The notes below the pieces were generated by a model, which had not been told where the DNA came from, ran no database searches, and saw only the letters and a program-made list of their open reading frames with translations. A stretch of 64,000 nt of DNA, from assembly GCA_007644065.1 (NCBI GenBank), contig VJWN01000018.1:620001-684000 (forward strand). The letters run 5' to 3'. Made by a program: the position numbers and the translations under genes. Each line of letters begins with the position of its first letter. Position 1 is the first letter of the stretch. This document shows, one piece after another, positions 34,952 to 45,135 of this stretch. The DNA comes from Margaritispora aquatica. Taxonomy: Eukaryota > Ascomycota > Leotiomycetes > Helotiales > Discinellaceae.

Positions 34952-35926
34952 TTTGGTTGGTTGATGGATTTGACTGGGTGGTAGAGGATGTGTATGCGTG
35001 AGTATGGTATGTAGTGTGGCTTTGTTGTGGGTTTTGGAAGAGCTTTGGTTGTGGTTGTGGTGGCACTGGTGGGGTGGTGTTTTTTTGAGGTCGGGATTTC
35101 TTTTGGTGACAAGGCTGAGATTTCTGGAGTGCAGACTTAAAGTCTAGGCTGCTTTAGGAAATCCCATATGATTTTTGTGTCAACTTTGAAGTTGTTTACA
35201 AGTTTACAATGTAAAGTCATACTGAATTTGAAAGATGATTGATCATGTTACATCTGATCTGTTTAGCATACTGTCTAGCAATTCACTTCTCTATATTTAC
35301 CTTTGTTAATCTACTGTCCTTGCTTAGTATTCATGCTGCCTTTGGTTGTGTTTTAGTGACTTTCATCGATATTTCCTAGCTACGTTGACTTCTCGACATA
35401 CAAAAGTATTCGCTTCCTTATGAAGAGTTCATTTGTTCTCTGTCTACCTCATATTCACATAGCAAGACATATGTCCCAAGTTTTATGTGGACGTTACCTT
35501 ATGTCATGACCAAGGTACTTCAGAGGTAGTCGCGATAAGCTCAAGCTTGCCAAATGTGTCACTCAGCACAGGCCTCTTGCTGTCTTTGGCCACCCCAGCT
35601 TCAACCCAACCTAGCAGGACCGGCAGGGATCACTGATGCACCAGCTGTCGATTGCCTGTAGTCTAGTTCGAGAAGCTGCAGCTACAATTTCCTCACTTCT
35701 TGTGGCCCAGACTGACATCTCTTTAATCCTTCATCATTACAATTTATAAAACGCATTCATTACAGTTTGGATATATATGTTCCGACCAAACTTCTACCTA
35801 ATCTTTAATATATCTGTAGTAGGATATTCATTCTTCACTACAAGCAGACCAGCATCTAACGTTTCTGTCCTACAACGCCAGCGACGCTCTCCCTGCTTGG
35901 ACCAAACTCTGCTCAGTTGTGACACC
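34952..35926. other. Intergenic, Rpb12 / UBTD divergent region
   Basis: About 975 bp, AT-rich, with no gene supported. The first 160 bp contain TTTTG- and TGG-rich runs upstream of Rpb12. Confidence 0.5.
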
Positions 35927-37232
35927 ATGGTAACATATTCATCTGTGAGAGGCAAAATCCCGAAAATTCTAACTCCTATATCAGGGCCAATGCTTTTCTA
36001 GACCAGATCAGCAGGGAAATAACAATCCATACCAGGACCACGGATCGCAGGGTGGTGGGAATGGTACCAATGATGGCGACCCTCATGCTTCGACTCGACC
36101 AATAAACTCTTCCCAACCCCAAATTCGTCATCGACCTACCACTGCGACCTCAGCGCAGAGTCTTAGGAGAAACGACAGTGGTGCAGAAGCTCTGACAACA
36201 CGCACTAGTAATGTGAACAGGCCAATAGTGCTGCCAAAACCGTGGACATCAAAAGATAGAGTATGGACGCGGGAGCAGCTGGACAGGGAACGCACCATAT
36301 ACTTCGAAACCCAGACACAGGGCAACATTATATCATGGGAAACTCTCCACCAGGTATGCGAAATGCTTTGGAATGGTGGGGATATGGGTGAGGAGGATGG
36401 AGGCCTTGGGACCGCACAAGCAATACTGGATGCCGCTGAAATAACTGTCCCCAAAGGCCACCTAACCTTATGTTATGACAACAGGGGCTACAAATACCAA
36501 ATGCCTCTTTACATCATATCTGATCCTACGAATCTAGCTCCACCAGAACCAAAGGCTGAACCTATGCGAGAAGAAGAAACTTCATTGAACGGCGACAATC
36601 TAGAATCCCCTTCCAGCTCTGTTTTAGCTTCGACCGACCAGCAACCTATCACACCCTTGACTGAAGAACAAGCTCAAATACGTCGCGAGGCGAAAGGAAA
36701 AGCAAAATCGGAGCCTATCATCATTGTAGTGCAACGCAATGATCTGATTGGGAGAAGTAAAATCAACGTGGACAAAAAGGACTCATGTCGGGTGATCGCT
36801 CGTAAAATCGAGGAGCAGACCAATGTGCCGTCTACAATGAAAGTAAAATTGTACTTCGGAGGCTTTCTATTGGAAGAGAGCTTGGGTCTTCATCAAAGAG
36901 GATGGACAGAAGGCGCCATCATTAGTGCCTGGGTGTTTGAAACAGATCCCGATGCCTGGAAGAAGCCCAAAACCAACAGCGCTGTTGAGGTCAATGATAG
37001 TCTGGGGAAAGAGGAGGGGCGCGCTGATGAGCTAGAAAACAAACATGTCGAGGAGGCTTCGATGAGCGAAGTCCAAAGGGAGCAGGACGGTTTTATGCCG
37101 ACAGGCGCGAAAGCCGAGGAGACTTTGACGATTGAGGAGCAAGAAGAAAAGAACGCGAACAAGCAGGAGAACAAGAAAGTCGAAGAGACTTCAAAGGACA
37201 AAGTGGCGAGGGAGGGGAAACAAATTGTGTAA
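35927..37232 (+). CDS. Ubiquitin-domain protein of UBTD/DC-UbP type
   Basis: I infer exons 35927..35929 (ATG only) and 35985..37232, giving 416 aa. The 55-bp intron has donor GTAACA, a CTAAC branch and acceptor ATCAG. Splicing yields MGQCFSRPD, a conserved lipidation-type start (Gly2 for myristoylation, Cys4 for palmitoylation). Without it the frame lacks any ATG before residue 77. The central block RVWTREQLDRERTIYFETQ to LDAAEITVPKGHLTLCYD and ISDPTNL matches the UBTD-binding domain. A ubiquitin-like fold follows at about 244-325. The tail is a charged, partly duplicated segment (ENKHVEEAS and ENKKVEETS). UBTD proteins adapt ubiquitin enzymes; a membrane-tethered role is inferred. Confidence 0.85.
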
Positions 37233-37699
37233 AATATTCAAGGCACCCTTGAAGACGTATGGGCACGGGTGTACATACTGCTGGGTTACCAAGACGAGAG
37301 GAGTTTGGTTCGAGCATTCTGTCTCTGGCATTGTCACACCAAGGAGTAGGAATTGGTTTATTATACCCCGGCGTTTTGGGATTTTCATGGAATACAGTAC
37401 AGTGTTAGCTCATACTTTAAGGCCAGGAAGGATTATGAATAGGTCGAGGATGGTCAATATGCTTGAATGGCATTCAGTTTGTATGTACTTCGTTTAATAT
37501 TAATACTAGTGGCAACTTGCCATCCACAACTGATCAATCTGATCGTATTTCAAAATCGATATTTGTGAGAGAAATCTTGAAGATTTACCACTATTCAGTT
37601 TTATCGACATACGCTTGAACGAGAATTCGAAAGTGATGAGTATTTAAAAAACCATCAAAGTGAAAACAAGCAAAAAAAGATAGTTCAGCAAAAATTTTG
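37233..37699. other. Intergenic, AT-rich, no gene
   Basis: Probably 3' ends of the UBTD gene and of the minus-strand snoRNA host. Nothing else was recognised. Confidence 0.5.
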
Positions 37700-37827
37700 A
37701 TTTATTGATATATACTATTCAAAACAATCCTATCATGCCATGTGCTATTCTCATGTCACATTAATCTGCAGAGAAATGTCAGCCAAGTCGTCACAATCAA
37801 GACCGAAGTTTAACGGAGACAGTTTGC

Positions 37828-37904
37828 TTGTTCAGTTCTCCAAGGTAATATTTATCGTCAAAGATAGACTCGGATAAAACAGCAATGTGGTTTTCATCAG
37901 GGCA
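37828..37904 (-). ncRNA. Box C/D snoRNA candidate 6
   Basis: All four boxes appear in order: C CTGATGA (37900-37894), D'-like CCGA, C' TGACGAT (near 37860-37852) and D CTGA (37835-37832). A CTTG/CAAG terminal stem flanks them. Possible guide before D: ATTACCTTGGAGAA. The host intron is 176 nt (donor GTAAGT, branch GCTGACA, acceptor CTGCAG) with 66 nt from D box to acceptor. This is among the best-formed candidates. Confidence 0.75.
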
Positions 37905-38125
37905 AGGGTATCAGACGGACATGGAAGAGTGATATACTTACATATTTGCTTCCTGTTTCACGCATTAGTCGTGGTATACCTGAGAAGTGAGAATGACCAG
38001 TCAGTAATGTTCATGCTCAACTTCTAAGACGTTGTATGCGTCCAAAAGAGAAGATCCATAGCATCTGTCAGGCTGCAAGAAAGTTAGAGGGATGTAAAAT
38101 TATAGGTGACCAAAGTGCTTACCTC

Positions 38126-38203
38126 ATTAAATCAGATTTTATGTGTACTTTCATGTGCGACAGAAACCGCTCAAAGTGTGAATAAAATGTTTCATCATTT
38201 GAT
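38126..38203 (-). ncRNA. Box C/D snoRNA candidate 5
   Basis: C box ATGATGA (38198-38192) and D box CTGA (38135-38132), with a CAT/ATG plus AA/TT terminal stem. A D'-like CTGT follows the possible guide ACTTTGAGCGGTTT. The D box is 59 nt from the acceptor at 38073. A second donor (38122) right after it could give an alternative 50-nt intron that leaves this RNA in an exon. Confidence 0.68.
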
Positions 38204-38314
38204 GCTATGGTCCCCAAAGGCAACAATTAAAGAGAAGAGGGATTTACCTATAATGTTGCATTAGCATTGATATTCCGACACTGGTAAATCTTTTGTGGTG
38301 AAAGATTGCGTTAT

Positions 38315-38447
38315 GCAATAATCAGTGAGTGATTGATTCAGCAACCACGCTCTAGCTGGCTACCCTCACAAGGTGATTGGCCTTGCTGTGATGAGGATAG
38401 GGCATTGACGCATATGACAGTGTGAATATATCTGATCATCAGATTGC
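38315..38447 (-). ncRNA. Large C/D-type snoRNA candidate 4, paralogue of 3
   Basis: C box CTGATGA (38442-38436), D box CTGA (38325-38322) and a GCAAT/ATTGC terminal stem enclose about 133 nt. The internal hairpin at 38398-38362 nearly repeats that of candidate 3 (core ATCCTCATCA, AGCAAGGC, ACCTTGTGAGGGT). The D box is 74 nt from the acceptor at 38248. Confidence 0.58.
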
Positions 38448-38545
38448 TTCGGGTGAGAGATAATCGAAAATTTTAGCTACCTAAAGAGACAAATGTTAGT
38501 ACAGATATTTCAATCTCCATTGTTTGCATAGCCTCCATTAAATTT

Positions 38546-38689
38546 TGCATTTAATCAGCTGACGAGTTCTCAACATTCACTTCCTAACCTTCCACCCTCA
38601 CAAGGTTTGTACGCCTTGCTTTTGATGAGGATGGGGGCCGGAGTGCATAGTCTGTCCGCCCGTTCGTTCAAAGTTCGTCATGGTATGCA
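38546..38689 (-). ncRNA. Large C/D-type snoRNA candidate 3 with hairpin
   Basis: C-like box ATGACGA (38681-38675), D box CTGA (38558-38555) and a TGCAT/ATGCA terminal stem enclose about 144 nt. Inside, 38632-38594 forms a bulged hairpin (ATCCTCA with TGAGGGT, then CAAGG with CCTTG). The same hairpin occurs in candidate 4. The loop side contains AAACCTTGT, complementary to ACAAGGTTT, which I recall from the conserved 3' end of 18S rRNA. Confidence 0.55.
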
Positions 38690-38789
38690 GGATAGCTTGG
38701 AAGTATATTGGATGTGTACCTATAAGTTGAATGATGGTCAGCTAAAGTTCCAGCTTCAAATTGTATAGGAATCTAGATTGATTCTTGTA

Positions 38790-38877
38790 TGGCTCATACA
38801 AGGCTGAAATGTAATACATTCAACACGTATATCTTCTGAATGAGGAATTCCTGTGGTATTGTCTATAATCATAGCCA
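38790..38877 (-). ncRNA. Degenerate box C/D snoRNA candidate 2
   Basis: C-like box TATGATTA (38873-38866) and D-like box ATGA (38797-38794) are flanked by a TGGC/GCCA terminal stem. The D box lies exactly 74 nt from the acceptor at 38720, the same spacing as the next two candidates. Both boxes deviate from consensus, so it may be degenerate or chance. Confidence 0.4.
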
Positions 38878-39023
38878 AAGGGGAGAGACGAAAGAAATAG
38901 ATGTTGCACGAACCTTTTATTTTTAGAATCGCAAGCTGCCAGAGCACTGAAGGAATGCAAAGAACTACTGCACAACGTTAACATTTGACCAGTAAGCGGT
39001 GCGCGAGTTGATGAGTGCCAATT

Positions 39024-39102
39024 CGAACTCAGAACATATACAAATCTCGGCATCGTTGATACGAGTTGGATTGTTCAGTTGTTGTATGTCTCATCATTGA
39101 AC
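39024..39102 (-). ncRNA. Box C/D snoRNA candidate 1
   Basis: C box ATGATGA (39097-39091), D' box CTGA (39078-39075) and D box CTGA (39032-39029), 69 nt from C to D. Possible guides lie just 5' of both D boxes (GACATACAACAA; TTTGTATATGTT). It sits in a 174-nt intron, 61 nt from its acceptor. The rRNA target was not identified and the terminal stem is weak. Confidence 0.72.
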
Positions 39103-39617
39103 GATGGGCAGCAGCAGCAGAAAAGGGAACAGGAAGCTTACCATTGCAATTCCAGCGAAGAATTGAAGCGATGGTTGTTCTAGATTGGACAGAAGAGTGT
39201 TGGTTGTGAGTTTGAAGGGAGAAAAAGCTTTGGATTGAAAGATTTCTGAAGCTACAAATAATTTTCAGTGAGGTGGAGATAAAATGCGGGAGCCGCTAAG
39301 GTAGAGGGCTAGTTCTTTTAGGGACTAGCACGGTCTTGGTGACAGCCACTTGTGGCTGGGTATCTGCGGGTGGCGATGACCTCGATGATGATAACCCGGA
39401 ATCCCCCTCAACTCCACACTTTGAATCCTCATCAGTATTGTTCTGAAGGTTGTCGATAATGGCCTCTTCAGGAGGCATGATAGCCTTAAGGGCTCTCAGG
39501 TAAGCATCAATTCAAATAGAAATATTCACTATCCTCAAAAGTCAATTTATTCTGTCTTTGTGGTTGTCGTCATCCCCATTCCCTTCGTCGTTGACACTGG
39601 GTTGGGGATGAGTAACC

Positions 39618-40977
39618 ATGAGGAAGACCAGAGCTTGTTCAGATCATCTGAATTTCAGGACGAGCTCTGAATTCGCACTCCAGATCCGTATACTCTGTAA
39701 AGCCGGAGCTTCCTTGTGTCCTGCCGTATGTTGAACTTTCCGGCTGATACTCTCTATTTAGGCATGCCTTTAAGAAGACAAAAGCACTTATTAAACTTCG
39801 CCTCGCGGATCTGTCTCATACTCATGCACAGGTTCCTCAACCTATACTCGCTCGTATTTCTCCACGTCAGCCCGTTCATCCCATCGCCAGACTTCAACAG
39901 GCAAAGAATGGAAGATGGTACACCACTCACAGCACCATCAATGCGGCTGTACGTCGTTATATGAGCACTGGAAGTCGACATACCCCAAAGTTTGTCCGCT
40001 CTGCATTTCCGAAGTCTGCAACTGGCACAGCAGTCTCCCGATTGACGAGTCGAGCACCATTTGCCTCAACATTGCGGCCAAATCTCACCGGAGGTGCACT
40101 TCCTCGAACCGCAGGAGGTTACAGTCTCGGTGGAAACGCTAGTGGTGCACGATATTTCTCACATACGCCCGCAGCGCCTGCACAGGTTATCAACAACGTT
40201 TCTATTGCGATTCGAGCCTTCTGTCTCTCTGGTCAGAAAGCTCAGTTCGACGGAATGTCTCCGGCTGGCGAGAAGCAATATCGAACCATCACCGCACTCC
40301 AGGGTGAAACTTACAGTAAGATGCAATCTATTCAGAGGAATGCTCCGGGCTCCTTCATCGATTTCCACCTTGATCCAACAATCACAGCTCTCAGCCCACT
40401 CGGAGCTGCCTTTGCTTCTGCATCTCCAATTGACTCCTCAGTACACTTGAACACGCATGGGTTCTTGGACGTTCTTTCGGTTGACTTTGCTCGGGCCTTG
40501 AAAGATCTTGCTGCCACTTTCAATGATCTGAAGTCACTGTCAACTCTTGGCGATCTCCCAATCTCATTGGAACAGAAAACCAAACTTCGTGTGAGGTTTC
40601 CTGGTTGTGATGCTGAATCAGTGGAAAGGCTATGTGACGAAGTCGGTGTCTCAAGAGGATATATCGGTCAAGATATAGATTTTGAGACTGCCACCGGAAC
40701 TGAAATGGCGTTACTTTTCCCCTTCGCCCCATCGGAACATCCCCTGTCTTCTCCCGGTGGCTCGGTACGTTCATTATCAGGCCACGAGTATGCCGATTTT
40801 GTCGAAGAGGTCCTTGAAAACCCTTGGATGGATGGCTACGAGAGCATGGAAGAGTACAGTGAGGGCGAGTCTGCGTACTTCACCAAGCCAAGTGAGCAAG
40901 CACAGTCATCCGATTATGAAGGCCTCGAGGGTATTTATCGCTTTCTGGAACATTGCGATAACGCGCGAAGGATCTGA
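39618..40977 (+). CDS. Mitochondrial-type protein ('casein kinase II beta 2'-like)
   Basis: The coding block 39832..40977 is clear; the first exon (39618..39725) is tentative and gives 417 aa in total. That exon is open, in phase and ends at a good donor (GTATGT); the acceptor GCACAG precedes a coding stretch with no in-frame ATG until 39961. The N-terminus is Arg/Ser-rich (RISPRQPVHPIARLQQ), suggesting mitochondrial import. The conserved segment TAVSRLTSRAPFASTLRPN is followed by a globular region (NVSIAIRAFCLSGQKAQFDG) and an acidic C-terminus. I recall Pezizomycotina homologues named casein kinase II beta 2 subunit, but no CK2-beta zinc finger is visible, so that name is doubtful and function is unknown. 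Confidence 0.65.
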
Positions 40978-41593
40978 TCCTGTACATCTCTTTTGTTTTT
41001 AGGCGTTAGCATAGGGTATGCAAGGCACAGTTTGGGATATGGTTAGGATGGTCAATGTCCCAAATCATTATGTACATGAGCCTGTATACAAATTGAAATG
41101 TTCGTACAGCCAATTACACTTCTAACTATATTTGACAAACACATTGATTGCTTTTAAAGAAAGATATGAGTTAGCGTATGAGCTAAATTATTGTTTGTTA
41201 ATTTCTGTTCTAAGTCTCAACGGGACTGGTCTCGATACCCCATAGCTAGTGAGGTGAGCAAACACACTGACGAATATAATTTCCAATCCAGAGTTATGAA
41301 GTGAAATGTCGCAACTGTTATTGTATCAGCATATATCACCTGGTCGTGATCATTTTCTCTGTAATTTTAATCTCATTTCCAATGGGATTTGTGTCATTGT
41401 AAGCAATCCAGATTACAACGAGGTTCAAAAGATTAATTCGAGCTTTCTCATACATCATCACATAGAATCAATAGTGAAGTTCAACAAACTCGAGCTTATG
41501 CGCTCTCTATTCCCAGCGATGGAATTCATGGAAGAATCTGACTACAATAGGATGTACATTTCTGTCTCTGCCCACACTCGCTTCTCATGTAAT
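40978..41593. other. Intergenic between convergent genes
   Basis: About 615 bp, AT-rich 3' regions. Nothing else seen. Confidence 0.5.
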
Positions 41594-42703
41594 CTACTCA
41601 TCATCACCAAAGAAGACCTTGACAGGCAACCACGCATCTCCGCAGACCTTGAACCGCTCCGGCATGCTTGACAGGGTCTTGATCTCCTCATCAGTCAACT
41701 CCCATCCATCTAACTCGAAGTTCTTCTCCACACGCTCCTTGTTAACACTCTTGGGGATGACGGACCATCCTTGCTGGATACCCCAAGCGAGGAGAACTTG
41801 TTGTGGGGTCTTTCCCTTGGCCTTAGCGAGGGAGAGGAGGGTCTCGTTGGAGTAGAGAGGCGAGTTGGTGGATCCTAAGCATGAGTAGCCGGTTGTGTGG
41901 ATGCCCTTGGAGGTGTTGTAAGCGATGAGCTTAGGCGAGGGGTTGTTTGGGTGGATTTCGATTTCTAAGAGGTTGTATTAGCCAAGGTAGAGACATAGGA
42001 AGAAGTTGGGGTAATTCATACGGTTTACTGCTGGCACGACCTTGCAGGTCGGGTCATTCAAGAGAATCTCCAAGTTCTTAATACCGAAGTTAGAGACACC
42101 AATTGCCCTGACCTTGTCCTTTGGCAACTTCTGCATCTCTTCCCAAGTCTTGATGAAATTCCAGTCTGGCAATGATTAGTATGTTTGTGTGATTTGCAAT
42201 CTTTGAAAACATACCTGGGTGGTGCTTCTTCAAGTCATCAGGGTCGGTAGATGAAGGCCAGTGCATGAGGTACAAATCCAGGTAATCTGTGCCCAATGAC
42301 TTCAAGGAGGATTCAAGACCCTCTGTAACGCGCTTGTGCCAAGGGTTGTCCAACTTGGTAGTCAACCAGATCTCCTCTCGGGGAACGCCCGAGTTCTTGA
42401 TTCCAAGACCAACTTCAGACTCGTTGCCGTACGCCAGTGCTGTGTCAATGTGACGGTATCCTTTTCGAAGAGCAACCTCAACTGCCTTCTCAACCTCATG
42501 AGGTCCCGACTGCCATGTTCCAAGTCCTAGCGCTGGGATCTTGGCACCAGTGTTGAGAGTATATGTCTTTCTGGTAAGGCATGGTTGTGAGCTGTATGTT
42601 CGTTGTGAAAGATGGGAGGCAATGTTTCCCAGTCGCCGCAGACTTCTGCTTTGACATGAATTGGAGTACAGTTCAAAGCAGGGAAAACTTACGAAGTAGC
42701 CAT
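41594..42703 (-). CDS. Aldo-keto reductase (GCY1-like)
   Basis: Four exons, complement(41594..41964, 42022..42165, 42215..42570, 42693..42703), give 293 aa. The first coding exon is only 11 nt (MATS). It is a soluble NADPH-dependent carbonyl reductase of the TIM-barrel family. The catalytic tetrad is visible: Asp46 (HIDTA), Tyr51 (AYGNE), Lys76 (TTKL) and His107 (LMHWP). The NADP-binding block IPKSVNKERVEKNF is near the C-terminus. Closest known types reduce glyceraldehyde, xylose-like aldehydes or ketoesters; the substrate is not defined here. A long frame through 42830 (MRLIVL...) includes intron 1 sequence and is not coding. Confidence 0.92.
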
Positions 42704-43619
42704 TTTGAAGAGATTTGGTAAGACTTCTGTTTGATGTAAATGCAAGCAGGAAGATATGCAAGGAGACAGAAGTGGGAAACGCGTCTGTACTTATACCTCG
42801 ATATAAAGATCTCAAAACTATCAAGCGCACAAGTCAGGAAGCTTCCTTGAGCTTAGCTAAGGGCATGACGCCAGAGAAAGGCTGTGCGGTGCATGAGAAC
42901 CGAGATCTTTCTGCACAGCTGCCACTCATGGGACTTCGAGGAGCGGCAGTGACTATCTTTTTCCGTCATATCCCACCTTCGAAACCCACACGGAACAACA
43001 ATTTCCAATGTCAACCCTCACGACGCGGCGAGGAACAAACTAATTCCAAGCTAACTGAGGGGCAACCTTTGGTGGGGTGGAACAAACCTAGTCAAACACT
43101 TTAGGCTAAATAGAATGATTGCTTTTGGGGAACATGCGCACGAATCATATCAATGCTGGCGACCGTCGCTTTTGACTTGCACTCTACCGAGACTTTTGGA
43201 GCAAATAAGAAAGAGAGCGCATCTAGAATTGCCCAACCAAGAATCCTAACTCGCCGTATTGGTAATGAGTAATTGGTACTAGGGTATTGAGGTCGAGCTA
43301 GATTCAAATACGTTTCAGGACAAACGCGCGAATAATTGAAAGAGATAGCTTTTCAAGATCTGCCAACCTATGTATACCTATAGAGGCAATATAGTCAAGG
43401 GACATCCTATTGGAGTGTCAGTTAAGTGTATGGTATTCTGTGGTAGTCGGATATGATGGAGCAGAGAACGGTCAAGTTCTCGAACGTGAATCCAAAGCCA
43501 GAACTGGAATGGAAACATCACTGCCTCTAGGAAGGGATATAGTCACATGACCCAGAATCAAAAGATCCCACCCGTTTTCAACTGTCGAGAAACCATAGTC
43601 TAGCAATCCAACTATAACC
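42704..43619. other. Divergent intergenic region
   Basis: About 915 bp between head-to-head genes, with short unsupported frames only. Confidence 0.5.
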
Positions 43620-44383
43620 ATGTCTTCAGGGTTTGTCTCGGGCGGAACTGTCGATGCTCCTATAGAACGGAGCGACGAATGGCTTGTTGCGCAAAAAGAA
43701 ATCGAGGCAAATAGGCAGAAGAAAGCTGAACTTGCGAGGCAGACTGATGGTAAAAGCTTGTATGAAACGCTGGAAGCTAACAAAGGTACTTCACTACGCC
43801 AGTCCAACTCGAATTGCTATACCAGAGACCTTAGACTGATCACGTAGGGGTGCTCGAATGAACAGCTGCCAAACAAGATGCATTTGAAGAAGCCAATCGA
43901 CTGAAGAACCAATTTCGCGCTCTCGACGAAGATGAAATCGAGTTTCTAGACTCTGTGCTAGAGAGCACTCGCAGAGAAGAGGAGCGTGTCAAGAGAGAGA
44001 CCGCTGAAGGACTAGCTCTGTTCCGGCAACAACAAGAAGAGATAGACAAGAAAGCTCGAGGAGGAGACGAAGAGACCACGACTGAGACAAGCTCGACTGT
44101 AGTAACGGAAGAATCGTGGGCATCAGGTCCGAAGAAGCGTAAGAGAGGAAAGGAAAAGGAAGGCATCAAAGGATTGAAGATCCGAAGAGCTTCGACTGCA
44201 ACAGAGGATGCTAAGCCAACTCCATCAAGTCTGCCAGCAAGCAGCCCCAAAATTGATGTAACCCCAGTGCTGAAGCAAACGGCTATTCTGGAGGACACAA
44301 ACATATCCAAGAAGCCACCAGCTGCAATTCTGCCCAAGACTGGGCTCGTGAGCTATGGCTCAGACGACGAGGATGACTGGTGA
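43620..44383 (+). CDS. NIP30/FAM192A-domain protein (PSME3IP1-like)
   Basis: Exons 43620..43785 and 43866..44383 give 227 aa. The N-terminal block ERSDEWLVAQKEIEANR with DGKSLYETLEANK is the hallmark of the NIP30/FAM192A family. The helical segment FRALDEDEIEFLDSVLE follows. The rest is charged and disordered, with a basic patch KKRKRGKEKE and an acidic end SDDEDDW. In animals FAM192A binds the nuclear proteasome activator PA28-gamma. Fungi usually lack PA28, so the fungal role is unclear; nuclear location is inferred from the basic motif. Confidence 0.85.
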
Positions 44384-45135
44384 AAGCCAGGATAATAACA
44401 AGGAGACGAGGCACGTCATGAGTTAGTTAATGTGTCTTTTTGGCTCTCAAGGTGTTGGCGAAAGACCCAACCATCAATCCCACTACCACTTCCTGATTGA
44501 ATGTTTAAGCTAGGTATTCAAGTTTGATATCTATTTGCTACAATCAAAGAACCGCACGAGTTCAGCAGCAGTAATCACAAATCACAAGTCGATGATGTGG
44601 GATCTTGGAAAAGAGATAATATCTGGGTGTGATAAGGTATTGGTTATGGAAGCATTGAGTTCTCATAAGACTTTAACCTCTTCTCTCAATGTCCCTACTC
44701 TCTTCCAACTGCTCGGAAATGTATTATTTCATCCAAAATCCAAAACAACTTGTCCACCTGGTTATTTGACATTTGAAATACCCTTAGACTTCTTGTTATT
44801 TTTCTTTATAAGCACATACCGAACTTAGGTCTATTAGCAAGTCCATAACAGCGTGCAGATCTTCAATTATTTCCGAGAAGATCTAATATGTCAATTACAT
44901 CTACACAAAACACCGACATCTACACCCTAGCAAAAAGAAGCTTACCCTGACCGATCCAAAAGCCTCGGCTTGTCTCGGCTAATAAACGGGTAAACTCGTG
45001 AATGCTTGAGTTGCGCTGCAACTGCATCATCAAAGTGACACCAAAGTGACACCAAATTCAACAACAAAGCATTTCCTCACCTCCTCACTTTTCCATCACC
45101 TGCCATCTCTCTCCTCGCCACACCTCCCACAAACC
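44384..45135. other. Intergenic, promoter side of the HIT gene
   Basis: About 750 bp. A tandem duplication CAAAGTGACACC occurs at about 45032-45055, followed by a C/T/A-rich leader. No gene supported. Confidence 0.5.

Larger units (their letters stand above)
37700..39240 (-). ncRNA. Putative non-coding multi-intron snoRNA host gene
   Basis: No long ORF exists, yet the minus strand shows an ordered series of donors and acceptors. Donors are at 39141 (GTAAGC), 38913 (GTTCGT), 38719 (GTACAC), 38480 (GTAGCT), 38247 (GTAAAT), 38122 (GTAAGC) and 37941 (GTAAGT). Acceptors are at 38968, 38720, 38481, 38248, 38073, 37980 and 37766; most have a CTAAC, CTGAC or CTAAT branch site 10-30 nt before, while none stands out for 38968. 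Six introns of about 174-239 nt each hold one box C/D-like RNA whose D box lies about 59-74 nt before the acceptor. Exons are short and non-coding. The 5' end is placed near a pyrimidine-rich stretch around 39220; both ends are uncertain. Intron-encoded snoRNAs in non-coding hosts are known from filamentous fungi. Confidence 0.7.

Noticed and set aside
38362..38432. Short plus-strand C/D snoRNA (GTGATGA ... CTGA)
   Set aside because: Only about 50 nt between boxes; the sequence is better explained as the complement of the minus-strand hairpin RNA.
39296..39478. 60-codon ATG frame on the minus strand
   Set aside because: Low complexity, no domain, sits between the snoRNA host start and the next gene; a leader peptide cannot be excluded.
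43840..44337. 165-codon minus-strand frame
   Set aside because: Antisense shadow of the charged NIP30-like coding sequence.
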